A stretch of 64,000 nucleotides of DNA from Modestobacter sp. VKM Ac-2977 (GCF_026968045.1 NZ_JAPVBQ010000001.1:1501238-1565237), one strand, 5' to 3'. Counted from the first letter of the stretch, positions 42,607 through 56,173 are shown. Made by a program: numbers and translations. Notes: generated by a model from the sequence alone, not told the origin.

Positions 42607-43473
42607 TCAGCGGGACCCGACGGTCGTGGTGTCGGCCGGTACGACGAGCTCCGGCGGGACGACGATGGCGTTGCGGGTCGCCGCGGTGCGGGCGTGGGTG
42701 GCGTAGAGGGTCAGCCCGACGAAGGTCACCCCGCCCACCAGGTTGCCCAGCACGGTCGGGATCTCGTTCCAGATGACGTAGTCGGAGACGGAGAAGTCGC
42801 CGCCGAGGATCAGGCCGGAGGGGAACAGGAACATGTTCACGACCGAGTGCTCGAAGCCCATGTAGAAGAACACCAGGATCGGCATCCACATGGCCACGAC
42901 CTTGCCGGTGACCGACGTCGACATCATCGCGGCGACGACTCCGGTGGAGACCATCCAGTTGCACAGCACCGCGCGCAGGAACAGCGTGAGCATCCCGGCG
43001 GCGCCGAACTCGGCGTACCCGAGCGTCCGGCCCTCGCCGATCGAGCCGATGGCCTGCCCGACCTCGTTGGGGGGCATGGCGAAGCCGTAGGTGAAGATCA
43101 CCGCCATCATCACCGCGACGGTGAACGCCCCGCCGAAGTTGCCGAGGAAGACCAGCCCCCAGTTGCGGAGCATGCCGCGCACGGTCACGCCCGGCCGCTT
43201 GTCGAACAGCGCCAGCGGCACCAGGGTGAACACCCCGGTCAGCAGGTCGAAGCCCAGCAGGTAGAGCAGGCAGAAGCCGACCGGGAAGAGCAGCGCGCCG
43301 ACGATGGGCTGGCCGGTCTGCACGGTGACGGTGACGGCGAAGGCCGCCGCCAGCGCCAGGATGGCCCCGGCCATGAACGCCCGGATCAACGTGTCGCGGG
43401 TGGCCATGAAGACCTTCGCCTCGCCCGCGTCGATCATCTTGGTGGTGAAGTCCTTGGGGCTCAGGTAGGACAT
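42607..43473 (-). CDS. Formate/nitrite transporter (FNT) family channel
   Basis: A 288-residue membrane protein with six segments typical of pentameric FNT channels: MIDAGEAKVFMATRDTLIRAF at the start, the LFPVGFCLLYLLGFDLLTGVF stretch containing the central constriction, NFGGAF and NWMVSTGVVAA, and the His-containing GFEHSVVNMFL. These pass formate, nitrite or hydrosulfide. ATG at 43473 follows GAGGAGCACCTC. It lies 76 bp after the cyanase gene on the same strand and under the same apparent promoter, so the likely physiological anion is nitrite, cyanate or bicarbonate. Confidence 0.9.
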   Translation of the reverse strand: MSYLSPKDFTTKMIDAGEAKVFMATRDTLIRAFMAGAILALAAAFAVTVTVQTGQPIVGALLFPVGFCLLYLLGFDLLTGVFTLVPLALFDKRPGVTVRGMLRNWGLVFLGNFGGAFTVAVMMAVIFTYGFAMPPNEVGQAIGSIGEGRTLGYAEFGAAGMLTLFLRAVLCNWMVSTGVVAAMMSTSVTGKVVAMWMPILVFFYMGFEHSVVNMFLFPSGLILGGDFSVSDYVIWNEIPTVLGNLVGGVTFVGLTLYATHARTAATRNAIVVPPELVVPADTTTVGSR

Positions 43474-43549
43474 GAGGTGCTCCTCGGCTGTGCGGAAGGG
43501 GTGGCCGGGCACGCGGGCGTCGCGGCGCGTGGCGGTGCGGGGACTCCGG

Positions 43550-43999
43550 TCACCACCGGTAGTCCAGGAACTTCCCGTCGAAGGTGACGACGACCCGGTC
43601 GCCGTCCGGGTCGGGCCGGCGGGCGATGTCGACGCGGAAGTTGATCGCGCTCATGATCCCGTCGCCGAACTCCTCGTGGATCAGCTCCTTGAGCGCCGGC
43701 CCGTAGACCGAGAGCGCCTCGTGGAAGCGGTAGACCGTGGGGTCGGTCAGGGTGGCCGGGTCGGCGCCGCGGGAGGGCTGCAGGCGCAGGCTCTCCTCGA
43801 CGCTCTCGTCCAGCCCCAGCAGCTGGCAGGCGCACCGTGCCTGCTCCGGGGTCATCGGGTGCTGGCCCAGCAGGGCGGCGGTGGTCCAGACGACCGGCGC
43901 GCCGATCTCCTCGGCGAGCTGGGCCCAGGTCAGGCCACGCCTGATCCGGGCGGCGACCACCAGGGCTGCGGCGTCGGACTTCGGGAGGACGGGGGTCAT
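43550..43999 (-). CDS. cynS: Cyanate hydratase (cyanase)
   Basis: A 149-residue cyanase, which converts cyanate and bicarbonate to ammonia and CO2. The N-terminal helix-turn-helix-like part (LTWAQLAEEIGAPVVWTTAA, LLGQ) and the C-terminal catalytic part are complete; the catalytic triad is Arg90 (TVYRF), Glu93 and Ser116 (IMSAINF), each six residues before the E. coli numbering. ATG at 43999 follows CGAGGAGCTCG. Upstream is the nitrogen-type promoter shared with narK; downstream is the FNT channel. Confidence 0.95.
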   Translation of the reverse strand: MTPVLPKSDAAALVVAARIRRGLTWAQLAEEIGAPVVWTTAALLGQHPMTPEQARCACQLLGLDESVEESLRLQPSRGADPATLTDPTVYRFHEALSVYGPALKELIHEEFGDGIMSAINFRVDIARRPDPDGDRVVVTFDGKFLDYRW

Positions 44000-44047
44000 C
44001 GAGCTCCTCGGGTGCGGTCGGCCGGGTCGTCCGGCCGGGCAACGCGA

Positions 44048-44101
44048 ACGCTAGGGAGGAGCCGTTTCGGGACGGACGCGGCGACGTGACCCGCACGGAA
44101 C
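44048..44101 (-). promoter_or_regulatory. Putative GlnR-type boxes and -10 of cynS
   Basis: Minus strand: GTTCC (44101-44097), GTCAC (44090-44086), GCGTC (44079-44075), GAAAC (44068-44064), each at 11-bp steps, then 10 bp and TAGCGT (44053-44048). This is the same layout as at narK and nasA. Predicted leader about 42 nt. Confidence 0.65.
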
Positions 44102-44216
44102 AACGGCCGCACCGGCCCGGGGGCACCGGTGTGAGGGCCAGGACACGCGTTCGACCCCGCCGGTCAGCGACGTGCCGGCCCGGCCGGCCGGGCGGTCCAG
44201 GAGGTCCAGCCGGCGA

Positions 44217-44250
44217 GGTGGTTCAGACGGCGGGGTGGTTCAGACGGCGA
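44217..44250. repeat. 17-bp tandem duplication at the 3' end of the HemD-like gene
   Basis: GGTGGTTCAGACGGCGG (44217-44233) is followed at once by GGTGGTTCAGACGGCGA (44234-44250), one mismatch at the last base. The duplicated unit contains the stop codon (44240-44242) and the final codons, so it looks like a recent slippage event. Confidence 0.7.
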
Positions 44251-45391
44251 GGCGGTAGCCGCGCTTGACCACGGTCTGCACCACCGGCGCGCCCAGGGCG
44301 GCGCGCAGCCGGGTCACGGCCATCTCCACGGCGTGCGCGTCGCCGCCACCGGAGAGCTCGCTCAGCAGGTCGGCGCGGGAGACGACGACGCCGGGACGCC
44401 GGGCCAGGGCACGCAGCACCGCCATCGGTCCCGGTGCCAGCTCCACCAGCCGGCCGTCCAGGACGACGGCGTGCCCACGGACCTGCAGGCTGTGCGGACC
44501 GGAGTGCAGCACCGGGTGCCGGGCCGGCAGCTCGGAGACGACCGAGCGGGCCAGCGCACCGAGCCGGGCCCGCTCGGGCTGGACGGACCGGACGCCGGCC
44601 GCCTCGAGCGGAGCGGCGGTGACCGGGCCGACGGCGACCGGGAGCACGGCGTCGGTGAGGGCACTGAGGACGCCGGCGTACACGCCCTCCTCCTCGGCCA
44701 CCTGCAGCAGGCTGGCGGCGGCCGGTGCGCTGGTGAAGGTGACTGCGTCGACGGCGCGCGCGGCGATCACCGCGACCAGGCGGCGCAGCGGAGCGGTGTC
44801 CTCGGGCAGCACCCAGCGGTAGACCGGCACCTTGACCACCTCGGCGCCGGCCCGCACCAGCCCGGCGACCAGCTCGGGCAGTGGGTCGCCGTGCAGCTGG
44901 ACGGCGATCCGGCGGCCGGGCAGCGGGCCCTCGGCCCCGGACAGCAGGTGCGACAGCACCTCGGCCGAGCTCTCCGACTCCGGTGACCAGGCGTCGACCA
45001 GGCCGGCCCCGCGGATCGCGCCGCGGGCCTTCGGTCCACGGGCCAGCACCCGGGCGGTGGCCAGGTGCTCGCGCAGCGGCAGGTCCCAGGCCTCGGCGGC
45101 CTCCAGCCAGCCGCGGAAACCGACCCCGGTGGTGGCCACGACCAGGTCGACCGGTGCGGCCAGCACCTCCCGGGTGGCGGTGACCAGGTCGGCGTCGTCG
45201 GACAGCGGCACGATCCGGATCGCCGGGGCGTACAGCACCCGGGCGCCCCGGCGGTCCAGCAGGGCGCCCAGCTCCTCGCTGCGGCGGGCCGCGGTGACCG
45301 CGACCGTGTAGCCGGCCAGCGGCAGCAGGTCCGGGACCGGGGGCTCTCCGGCAGGGCTGGCCACGGGGTGGTCGAGCTGGCTGTCGGTCAC
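44240..45391 (-). CDS. Uroporphyrinogen-III synthase fused to a winged-helix domain
   Basis: A 383-residue protein. Residues about 25-270 form a two-lobed HemD domain (GYTVAVTAARRSEELGALLD, ATTGVGFRGWLEAAE, TFTSAPAAASLLQVAEE), which closes hydroxymethylbilane to uroporphyrinogen III. Residues about 290-383 match the OmpR/PhoB-type winged helix (LVELAPGPMAVLRALARRPG, VSRADLL, VEMAVTRLRAALG, VVKRGYRL). The HemD-response-regulator fusion is known in actinobacteria. Its place next to nitrogen genes suggests siroheme supply for NirB, or a regulator that senses tetrapyrrole. GTG at 45391 is the best start. Confidence 0.87.
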   Translation of the reverse strand: MTDSQLDHPVASPAGEPPVPDLLPLAGYTVAVTAARRSEELGALLDRRGARVLYAPAIRIVPLSDDADLVTATREVLAAPVDLVVATTGVGFRGWLEAAEAWDLPLREHLATARVLARGPKARGAIRGAGLVDAWSPESESSAEVLSHLLSGAEGPLPGRRIAVQLHGDPLPELVAGLVRAGAEVVKVPVYRWVLPEDTAPLRRLVAVIAARAVDAVTFTSAPAAASLLQVAEEEGVYAGVLSALTDAVLPVAVGPVTAAPLEAAGVRSVQPERARLGALARSVVSELPARHPVLHSGPHSLQVRGHAVVLDGRLVELAPGPMAVLRALARRPGVVVSRADLLSELSGGGDAHAVEMAVTRLRAALGAPVVQTVVKRGYRLAV

Positions 45392-45413
45392 CCGTCCATG
45401 GTGCGTCCTCGGT

Positions 45414-45429
45414 GTTCCATCCGTGTGAC
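45414..45429 (-). promoter_or_regulatory. Weak GlnR-like half box before the HemD-like gene
   Basis: Minus strand GTCAC (45429-45425), six bases, then GGAAC (45418-45414), matching the a-n6-b layout of a GlnR half site, 22 bp before the GTG. Only two of four elements are seen. Confidence 0.3.
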
Positions 45430-45529
45430 GTGCAGCCCCAGACCCCGGACGTCCGGGGCCCGGTGGGCGGCGGCGCCGTCCCCACCTGCACGTCTGCGCC
45501 GCGCCCGCTGGAGCGGGCAGGATGGTGAC

Positions 45530-46024
45530 GTGCCCGCCCATCCCGCGCCCTCCCCGGTCTCCGCCGTCCCGCGCCGACTGCGGGTGATCACTGCGCTGAT
45601 GGCGGCCGGCCTGGTGCTCGTGATGAGCGTGGTCGCCGTCCTGCTGAAGGAGTCGACCACCGGCGTGGTGTCCTTCCGGACCTCCGACCAGATCGCCATG
45701 GTGGGGCTGGGCATCGCGATGGGGGCCGGGGTGATGCTGCTGGGCCGGTCCCGGGTGGACGCCGACGCCGACGGCGTGCGGATCCGCAACGTCGTCATCA
45801 ACCACGAGGTGCCCTGGTCGGCGGTGCGCGCGGTCCGCTTCGACCAGCACTCGCCGTGGGCGAGCCTGCTGTTGGGCAACGACGACGAGGTGGCCATCGG
45901 CGCCGTCCAGGCAGCCGACGGGGAGCGGGCGCTGACCGCCGTCCGGGGGCTCCGGGCGCTGCTCGCCGACCACCAGGCGCGGAACCCGGCGCCGCAGGAG
46001 GAGCTGCTGTACCCCCGGGAATGA
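45530..46024 (+). CDS. PH domain-containing membrane protein (actinobacterial antigen-6-like)
   Basis: A 164-residue protein with two membrane segments (about 20-42 and 52-72) and a soluble PH-like domain ([20 protein letters not shown], followed by [14 protein letters not shown]) that resembles the low-molecular-weight protein antigen 6 family of mycobacteria. Function unknown. GTG at 45530. Its last codons and stop lie inside the predicted promoter of the infC operon, so the two genes are tightly packed but probably separate transcripts. Confidence 0.78.
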   Translation: MPAHPAPSPVSAVPRRLRVITALMAAGLVLVMSVVAVLLKESTTGVVSFRTSDQIAMVGLGIAMGAGVMLLGRSRVDADADGVRIRNVVINHEVPWSAVRAVRFDQHSPWASLLLGNDDEVAIGAVQAADGERALTAVRGLRALLADHQARNPAPQEELLYPRE

Positions 46025-46050
46025 CGGCGGGGGCCCGGGCGCTGTACTGT
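46022..46050 (+). promoter_or_regulatory. Predicted promoter of the infC-rpmI-rplT operon
   Basis: TGACGG (46022-46027) and TACTGT (46045-46050) are separated by 17 bp, a fair match to a housekeeping -35/-10 pair. RNA would begin near 46057, giving a leader of about 290 nt. Confidence 0.5.
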
Positions 46051-46347
46051 GGGCGTGCCTCCCCCCGCTACATCGAGGCGCGAGAACCACAGCGGCCGCG
46101 GTCTGCAGAGACCGTTGCCGCTGACCAAAGAGGAGCCCGCTCCCACCTGGCGCCGTACAGGCGCCCAGGTCCCCGGTTCGCGCAGGTCGGCCCCGGTCGG
46201 CTCGCGCGGCCGCACGAGCACCCCCGCCCCGGGGTGCCCGCTGCGGTGAACCGGCGAGTGGGCCCCGTGAGCACCAGCTCACGGGGCCTTTCTGCGTCGG
46301 AGCCCGGGACGGGTGCGACTCCTCCCCGCAGCAGCAGAGGAGAGGCC
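46051..46347 (+). promoter_or_regulatory. Structured infC leader, probable L20/IF3 operon regulatory RNA
   Basis: A 297-bp stretch with no gene. It holds several hairpins: CGGTCT/AGACCG (GCAG loop, near 46100), an ACCTGG-CGCC / GGCGC-CCAGGT stem (near 46145-46171), GCACCCC/GGGGTGC (46218-46237), and finally an intrinsic terminator at 46261-46293. A long structured leader ending in a terminator before infC is the arrangement of known L20-type autogenous leaders in other phyla. The exact antiterminator pairing has not been worked out. Confidence 0.6.
46261..46293 (+). terminator. Attenuator-like intrinsic terminator just before infC
   Basis: GGCCCCGTGAGC (46261-46272) pairs perfectly with GCTCACGGGGCC (46277-46288) over an ACCA loop, followed by TTTCT. 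It is the most canonical T-tailed terminator seen here and lies 55 bp before the infC start, upstream of the genes, as an attenuator would. Confidence 0.75.
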
Positions 46348-46935
46348 ATCACCGAGCCCCGCATCAACGACCGTATCCGCGTTCCCGAGGTCCGCCTGGT
46401 CGGACCGGAGGGCGAGCAGGTCGGCATCGTGCCGATCGGCGAGGCGCTGCGCCTGGCCCAGGACTCCGAGCTCGACCTGGTCGAGGTCGCGCCCATGGCC
46501 CGGCCTCCCGTCGTCAAGCTCATGGACTACGGGAAGTTCAAGTACGAAGCCGCGCAGAAGGCCCGTGAGGCCCGGCGGAACCAGGCGCTCACCGTCATCA
46601 AGGAGATGCGGCTGCGCCTCAAGATCGACCCGCACGACTACGAGACCAAGAAGGGCCACGTCGAGCGCTTCCTCAAGGGCGGCGACAAGGTCAAGATCAC
46701 CGTGATGTTCCGCGGTCGCGAGCAGTCCCGCCCGGAGATGGGCTACAAGCTGCTGCAGCGACTGGCCGGGGACGTGTCCGAGCTGGGGATCGTCGAGTCG
46801 AACCCCAAGCAGGACGGCCGGAACATGGTCATGGTGATCGCGCCGCACCGGAACCAGGCGGCGACCGACGACGCTCGGCGCTCCGCCAAGGCCGAGAAGC
46901 AGGCGGCATCCGGCGAGCAGGCCCCCCCGGCCTGA
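46348..46935 (+). CDS. infC: Translation initiation factor IF-3
   Basis: A 195-residue IF3 with the standard start sequence [19 protein letters not shown], the linker region [14 protein letters not shown] and the C-terminal domain ([34 protein letters not shown]). The best start is ATC at 46348, five bases after AGGAGAGGCC. Use of AUU/AUC/AUA is the hallmark of infC self-control, because IF3 itself rejects such starts. An in-frame GTG at 46267 is inside the terminator stem and unlikely to be used. The C-terminus has an actinobacterial Lys/Ala-rich tail. Confidence 0.95.
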   Translation: MTEPRINDRIRVPEVRLVGPEGEQVGIVPIGEALRLAQDSELDLVEVAPMARPPVVKLMDYGKFKYEAAQKAREARRNQALTVIKEMRLRLKIDPHDYETKKGHVERFLKGGDKVKITVMFRGREQSRPEMGYKLLQRLAGDVSELGIVESNPKQDGRNMVMVIAPHRNQAATDDARRSAKAEKQAASGEQAPPA

Positions 46936-46968
46936 GCCGGGAGAGGGCCCCGCACCACCGAGACGGCC

Positions 46969-47000
46969 CGCGCCGGGAGCAGCACCCTGCTCCCGGCGCG
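46969..47000 (+). terminator. Intercistronic hairpin between infC and rpmI
   Basis: CGCGCCGGGAGCAG (46969-46982) pairs perfectly with CTGCTCCCGGCGCG (46987-47000), 14 bp with a 4-nt CACC loop and no T run. It may partly terminate, mark an RNA processing point, or act as an L20 target; rpmI starts 26 bp later. Confidence 0.5.
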
Positions 47001-47026
47001 GACAGACACGCAGACGAGGACGAGAC

Positions 47027-47221
47027 ATGCCGAAGAACAAGACCCACAAGGGCGCGGCCAAGCGCATCCGCGTCACGGGCACCGGGAAGCTGGTGCGTGA
47101 GCACACGAACAACCAGCACAAGTTCGAGCACAAGTCCTCGAGCCGGAAGCGCCGGATCAGCGGCACCGAGGTCCTCTCCCCGGCGGACAACAGCCGGATG
47201 AAGAAGCTCCTCGGTCTCTGA
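47027..47221 (+). CDS. rpmI: 50S ribosomal protein L35
   Basis: A 64-residue basic ribosomal protein of normal length: MPKNKTHKGAAKRIRVTGTG, then HKFEHKSSSRKRR and a C-terminal LSPADNSRMKKLLGL. ATG at 47027 after GAGGACGAGAC. Middle gene of the conserved infC-rpmI-rplT operon. Confidence 0.97.
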   Translation: MPKNKTHKGAAKRIRVTGTGKLVREHTNNQHKFEHKSSSRKRRISGTEVLSPADNSRMKKLLGL

Positions 47222-47258
47222 CCGTCCCCTTCCGTAACCAGCAGACAGGAGCTCTCAC

Positions 47259-47660
47259 GTGGCACGCGTGAAGCGGGCGGTCAACGCCCAGAAGAAGCGT
47301 CGTACGACCCTCGAGGCAGCCAGCGGTTACCGCGGCCAGCGCTCGCGGCTGTACCGCAAGGCCAAGGAGCAGATCCTCCACTCGGCCACCTACAACTACC
47401 GCGACCGCAAGGTCCGCAAGGGTGACTTCCGCAAGCTGTGGATCACCCGGATCAACGCCGCGGCCCGGCAGAACGACATGACCTACAACCGGTTCATGCA
47501 GGGCCTCAAGCTGGCCGACATCGAGCTGGACCGTCGCGTCCTGGCCGAGCTCGCCGTGAACGAGCCCGCCACCTTCGCCACCCTGGTGGAGTCCGCCCGG
47601 GCCGCGCTCGCCGCGAACCCCGAGGCGGCCGGCACCCAGGCCCCCACCCAGGCCGCCTGA
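47259..47660 (+). CDS. rplT: 50S ribosomal protein L20
   Basis: A 133-residue L20: [35 protein letters not shown], and the C-terminal [21 protein letters not shown]20 nucleates 23S rRNA folding and represses its own operon in other bacteria through the infC leader. GTG at 47259 follows a purine-rich CAGGAG site. The last about 15 residues are an Ala/Thr-rich tail. Confidence 0.97.
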   Translation: MARVKRAVNAQKKRRTTLEAASGYRGQRSRLYRKAKEQILHSATYNYRDRKVRKGDFRKLWITRINAAARQNDMTYNRFMQGLKLADIELDRRVLAELAVNEPATFATLVESARAALAANPEAAGTQAPTQAA

Positions 47661-47676
47661 GCACCCCGTACCACCT

Positions 47677-47727
47677 GACGACGCCGTCGCCGGTGGGTCC
47701 CCGTGACCCACTGGTGACGGCGTCGTC
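47677..47727 (+). terminator. Large stem-loop after rplT
   Basis: Arm 47677-47699 (starting GACGACGCCGTC and ending GTGGGTC) pairs with 47705-47727 (GACCCAC to GACGGCGTCGTC), about 21 pairs with small internal mismatches and a short CCCGT loop. It closes the ribosomal operon; the SpoU gene begins 32 bp later and may depend on read-through. Confidence 0.68.
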
Positions 47728-47758
47728 GTCTGTGCCCGCCCGCCGAGAGGAACCACCG

Positions 47759-48562
47759 TTGCCCGACTTGCTGACCGAGCGCTCGGCGCGGATCGCCACC
47801 GCCCGCAAGCTCACCCGGCGCAGTGGCCGGGACGACGCCGGTGCCTTCCTCGCCGAGGGGCGGCAGGCGGTCAGCGAGGCGCTGGCCGAGGCCCAGGACG
47901 ACCCGGGCGCCGTCCTCGAGCTGTTCGTCACCGAGGCCGCGGCGGCCGCCCACCGCGACCTGCTGGCCGCCGCCCGGGTGCCGGTGCACGTGGCCACCGA
48001 CCGGGCGGTCGCCTCGCTGTCGGAGACGGTGACGCCGCAGGGGCTGGTCGCCGTCTGCGCCCTGCGCGACGTGCCGGCCGAGACGCTGGTGGCCGATCCG
48101 CCGCGGCTGGCGGTGGCCCTGGCCGAGCTCGCCGACCCCGGGAACGCCGGCACCGTGCTGCGCACCGCCGACGCCTGCGGCGCCCGCACCGTGGTCTTCG
48201 GCGCCGGCTCCGCCGACCCCTACAACGGCAAGGTGGTGCGCAGCAGCGCCGGCAGCCTGTTCCACGTCGACGTCGTGCGCAGCGCACCGCTGGCCGAGCT
48301 CGTGCCGCAGGTGCAGGCGGTCGGGATGACCGTGCTGGCCGCCGACGGCGGGGGAGAGGTGGCCCTGGACGCCGCCGCGCAGGAGGGGCTGCTGGCCGGG
48401 CCGGTGCTGTGGCTGTTCGGCAACGAGGCCCGCGGACTGGACCCGGCGCTGGGCGCGCTCGCCGACGCGCGGGTGCGCATCCCGATGCGCGGCCGGGCGG
48501 AGAGCCTCAACCTCTCGGTGGCCGCCTCGATCTGCCTCTACGCCACCCAGCTCGCCCCGTAG
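47759..48562 (+). CDS. SpoU/TrmH family RNA 2'-O-methyltransferase
   Basis: A 267-residue SPOUT-class methyltransferase. The N-terminal substrate-binding domain (SARIATARKLTRRSGRDDAG, FLAEGRQAVSEAL) is followed by the knotted domain with motif 1 LADPGNAGTVLRTADACGA, motif 2 WLFGNEARGL and motif 3 IPMRGRAESLNLSVAAS. It methylates a ribose in rRNA (the 23S TsnR/RlmB-like group is closest). TTG at 47759 is chosen because AGAGGAACCACC precedes it; an upstream GTG at 47732 lacks a site. Located after rplT as in many actinobacteria. Confidence 0.92.
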   Translation: MPDLLTERSARIATARKLTRRSGRDDAGAFLAEGRQAVSEALAEAQDDPGAVLELFVTEAAAAAHRDLLAAARVPVHVATDRAVASLSETVTPQGLVAVCALRDVPAETLVADPPRLAVALAELADPGNAGTVLRTADACGARTVVFGAGSADPYNGKVVRSSAGSLFHVDVVRSAPLAELVPQVQAVGMTVLAADGGGEVALDAAAQEGLLAGPVLWLFGNEARGLDPALGALADARVRIPMRGRAESLNLSVAASICLYATQLAP

Positions 48563-48575
48563 CTCAGGCGGTGGC

Positions 48576-54511
<5,936 letters not shown>

Positions 54512-54519
<8 letters not shown>

Positions 54520-55318
54520 TCTGACGGGCACGGTCTCGCTGGTCACCGGGGCGTCGGCCGGCATCGGCCGGTACCTGGCGCAGGGGCTGGCCGAGCGCGG
54601 CGCGACCGTGGCCGGGCTGGCCCGCTCGGCCGACCGGCTGCACGGGGCGATGGCCGAGGTCGCCGACGCCACCGGGACCCGCACCCTGGCGGTGGCCGCC
54701 GACGTCACGGACCCCGACGCGGTGCAGGCCGCGGTCACCCAGGTGACCGCGGAGCTCGGGCCGGTCACCCTGCTGGTCAACAACGCCGGCCTCATCGACG
54801 CCGCCGAGGTGCCGCTGTGGGAGGCCGACCCCGACCAGTGGTGGCAGGTCGTGGAGAGCCAGGTGCGGGGGCCGTTCCTGGTCTCCCGCGCCGTCGTGCC
54901 CGGGATGATCGCCGCCGGCGGTGGCCGGGTGATCGGGCTGGCCAGCGGTCTGGGCACCCGGGGGAGCGACGTCTACAGCGCCTACTCGGCCGGCAAGACC
55001 GCGCAGATGCGGATCACCGAGGCGATCGACCTGGCCGGCGCGGCGCACGGGGTGCACGCGTTCGACCTGGCGCCGGGCGTGATCGACACCGAGATGACCC
55101 GGGCGATGCCGATGCACGCCGGGCGCACCGAGTGGACCCGCCCGGAGGACGTGGTGGCCCTGGCCCTGGCGATCGCCGCCGGTGAGCTGGACCAGTGGTC
55201 GGGGCGGTTCTTCCGGGCCGGCGCCGACGACCTCGACCTGCTGCGCGCCACCGCCCCCGAGGGCACCGCCCGCCAGCTGCGCCTGCGGCCGTACGGAGCC
55301 GACGACCCGGTCGGCTGA
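54512..55318 (+). CDS. SDR family oxidoreductase
   Basis: A 268-residue classical SDR: TGASAGIGRYLA cofactor motif, NNAGL, catalytic Ser in GLASGLG, and YSAYSAGKTA for Tyr and Lys, then DLAPGVIDTEM. GTG at 54512 lies inside the end of pheT (8-bp overlap), so it is translated from the pheST message. Why an SDR should be coupled to phenylalanyl-tRNA synthetase is unclear; it may simply exploit the promoter. The C-terminus is about 20 residues longer than minimal SDRs. Confidence 0.87.
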
Positions 55319-55336
55319 GCCACCGCGGTGGCCGAG

Positions 55337-55396
55337 GCGGTCAGCCGACCGCGGGGCCGAGACGGTCAGCGGTGGCCGCCGCGGTCAGCAGACCGC
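55337..55396. terminator. Two repeated hairpins after the SDR gene
   Basis: GCGGTCAGCCGACCGC (55337-55352) and GCGGTCAGCAGACCGC (55381-55396) differ by one loop base and each forms a 6-bp stem with a 4-nt loop. They are 44 bp apart between convergent genes; the second overlaps the STAS stop codon. They serve as paired terminators or a small repeat. Confidence 0.5.
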
Positions 55397-55705
55397 GGCG
55401 AAGAGCACGGCGGCGCCGGTGACCTCGAGCATCCGGCGGACCAGGGGGGAGGGCCGGCGGAGCTCGGGCAGCTCTCCCGCCCGGCGGGCCTGCTCGGTCT
55501 CCCGCACCAGCAGCCGCAACGCCCGGCCGTCCAGGAAGGTGGCCGCCGAGAGGTCGACGGCGCCCGCCCCGGGGGTACGCGGCCCGCCGGCGTCCCAGGC
55601 CTCGACCACCAGGCTGTCGACCTCCCCGCACAACCGGAGCACGGTCACGCCGTCCTCCTCGACCAGGTCGATCCCGCCGGACGGCTGCTGCTGGACCTCG
55701 TGCAT
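55385..55705 (-). CDS. STAS domain protein (anti-sigma antagonist-like)
   Basis: A 106-residue STAS-fold protein: EEDGVTVLRLCGEVDSLVVE, then AVDLSAATFLDGRALRLLV, the region that in SpoIIAA/RsbV reads DxSSG. Here the phosphorylated Ser position is Gly-Arg-Ala (LDGRAL), so control by a kinase-phosphatase pair is unlikely by the usual route. ATG at 55705 has GGGGAGGAACACC upstream; a GTG/ATG further up adds a non-conserved stretch. No kinase or sigma factor gene is adjacent. Confidence 0.75.
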   Translation of the reverse strand: MHEVQQQPSGGIDLVEEDGVTVLRLCGEVDSLVVEAWDAGGPRTPGAGAVDLSAATFLDGRALRLLVRETEQARRAGELPELRRPSPLVRRMLEVTGAAVLFAAVC

Positions 55706-55721
55706 GGCGGTGTTCCTCCCC

Positions 55722-55787
55722 TGCCCGGCGTCGTTCGCCGGGCACGGGGGACTCTGCACCGCCCTGCTGACAGAACGCCCTCAGCAG
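55722..55787. promoter_or_regulatory. Two stem-loops in the STAS gene leader
   Basis: TGCCCGGCG/CGCCGGGCA (55722-55744, 9 bp, 5-nt loop) lies just upstream of the ribosome-binding site; CTGCTGA/TCAGCAG (55764-55787, 7 bp, 10-nt loop) is farther upstream. The first could hide or expose the ribosome-binding site, the second may be an operator. Confidence 0.4.
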
Positions 55788-55813
55788 TCCGAGGACCGGC
55801 TGTGCGGCGACCG

Positions 55814-56173
55814 TCAGGAGGCCGGTTCCTCGACGACCCAGATCGTGTTGCCGTCGGGGTCGCGAACCGCGAACAGCAGCGGCGCGCCGGGCACCCGGGT
55901 CGGGGCCGGGTCGAGGTCGACGTCCCCGCGGGCGGCGAGCCGACGGTGCTCGGCGAGCACGTCGGTCGACTCGACCCCGACCGAGCCGCCGCCGGGGGAG
56001 CCGCCCATCGGCGGGTTCAGCGCCAGCCGGGCGGAGGAGCCGGGCGGGGCGACCTCCAGCCATCGGTCCGCGCCGTCCTCGCCGAAGCGCTCGTCGCCGC
56101 GGACCTCGAAGCCGAGCACGTCGGTGTAGAAGGCCCGGGCGGCGTCCTGGTCGCTGACGGAGAACATCGTCAC
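55814..56173 (-). CDS. VOC family protein
   Basis: A 119-residue glyoxalase/bleomycin-resistance fold protein: SVSDQDAARAFYTDVLGFEV, then VESTDVLAEHRRLAARG and FAVRDPDGNTIWVVEE, the VOC end motif. GTG at 56173 is used; the expected first strand (TQLAV) lies upstream without an ATG or GTG, so a CTG start 15 bases earlier is possible. Function unknown; it follows the arr gene on the same strand with 105 bp between. Confidence 0.8.
   Translation of the reverse strand: MTMFSVSDQDAARAFYTDVLGFEVRGDERFGEDGADRWLEVAPPGSSARLALNPPMGGSPGGGSVGVESTDVLAEHRRLAARGDVDLDPAPTRVPGAPLLFAVRDPDGNTIWVVEEPAS

Noticed and set aside
46267-46347. GTG-initiated extension of infC
   Set aside because: The GTG lies inside a perfect terminator stem and the added residues are not IF3-like; ATC at 46348 has a proper ribosome-binding site.
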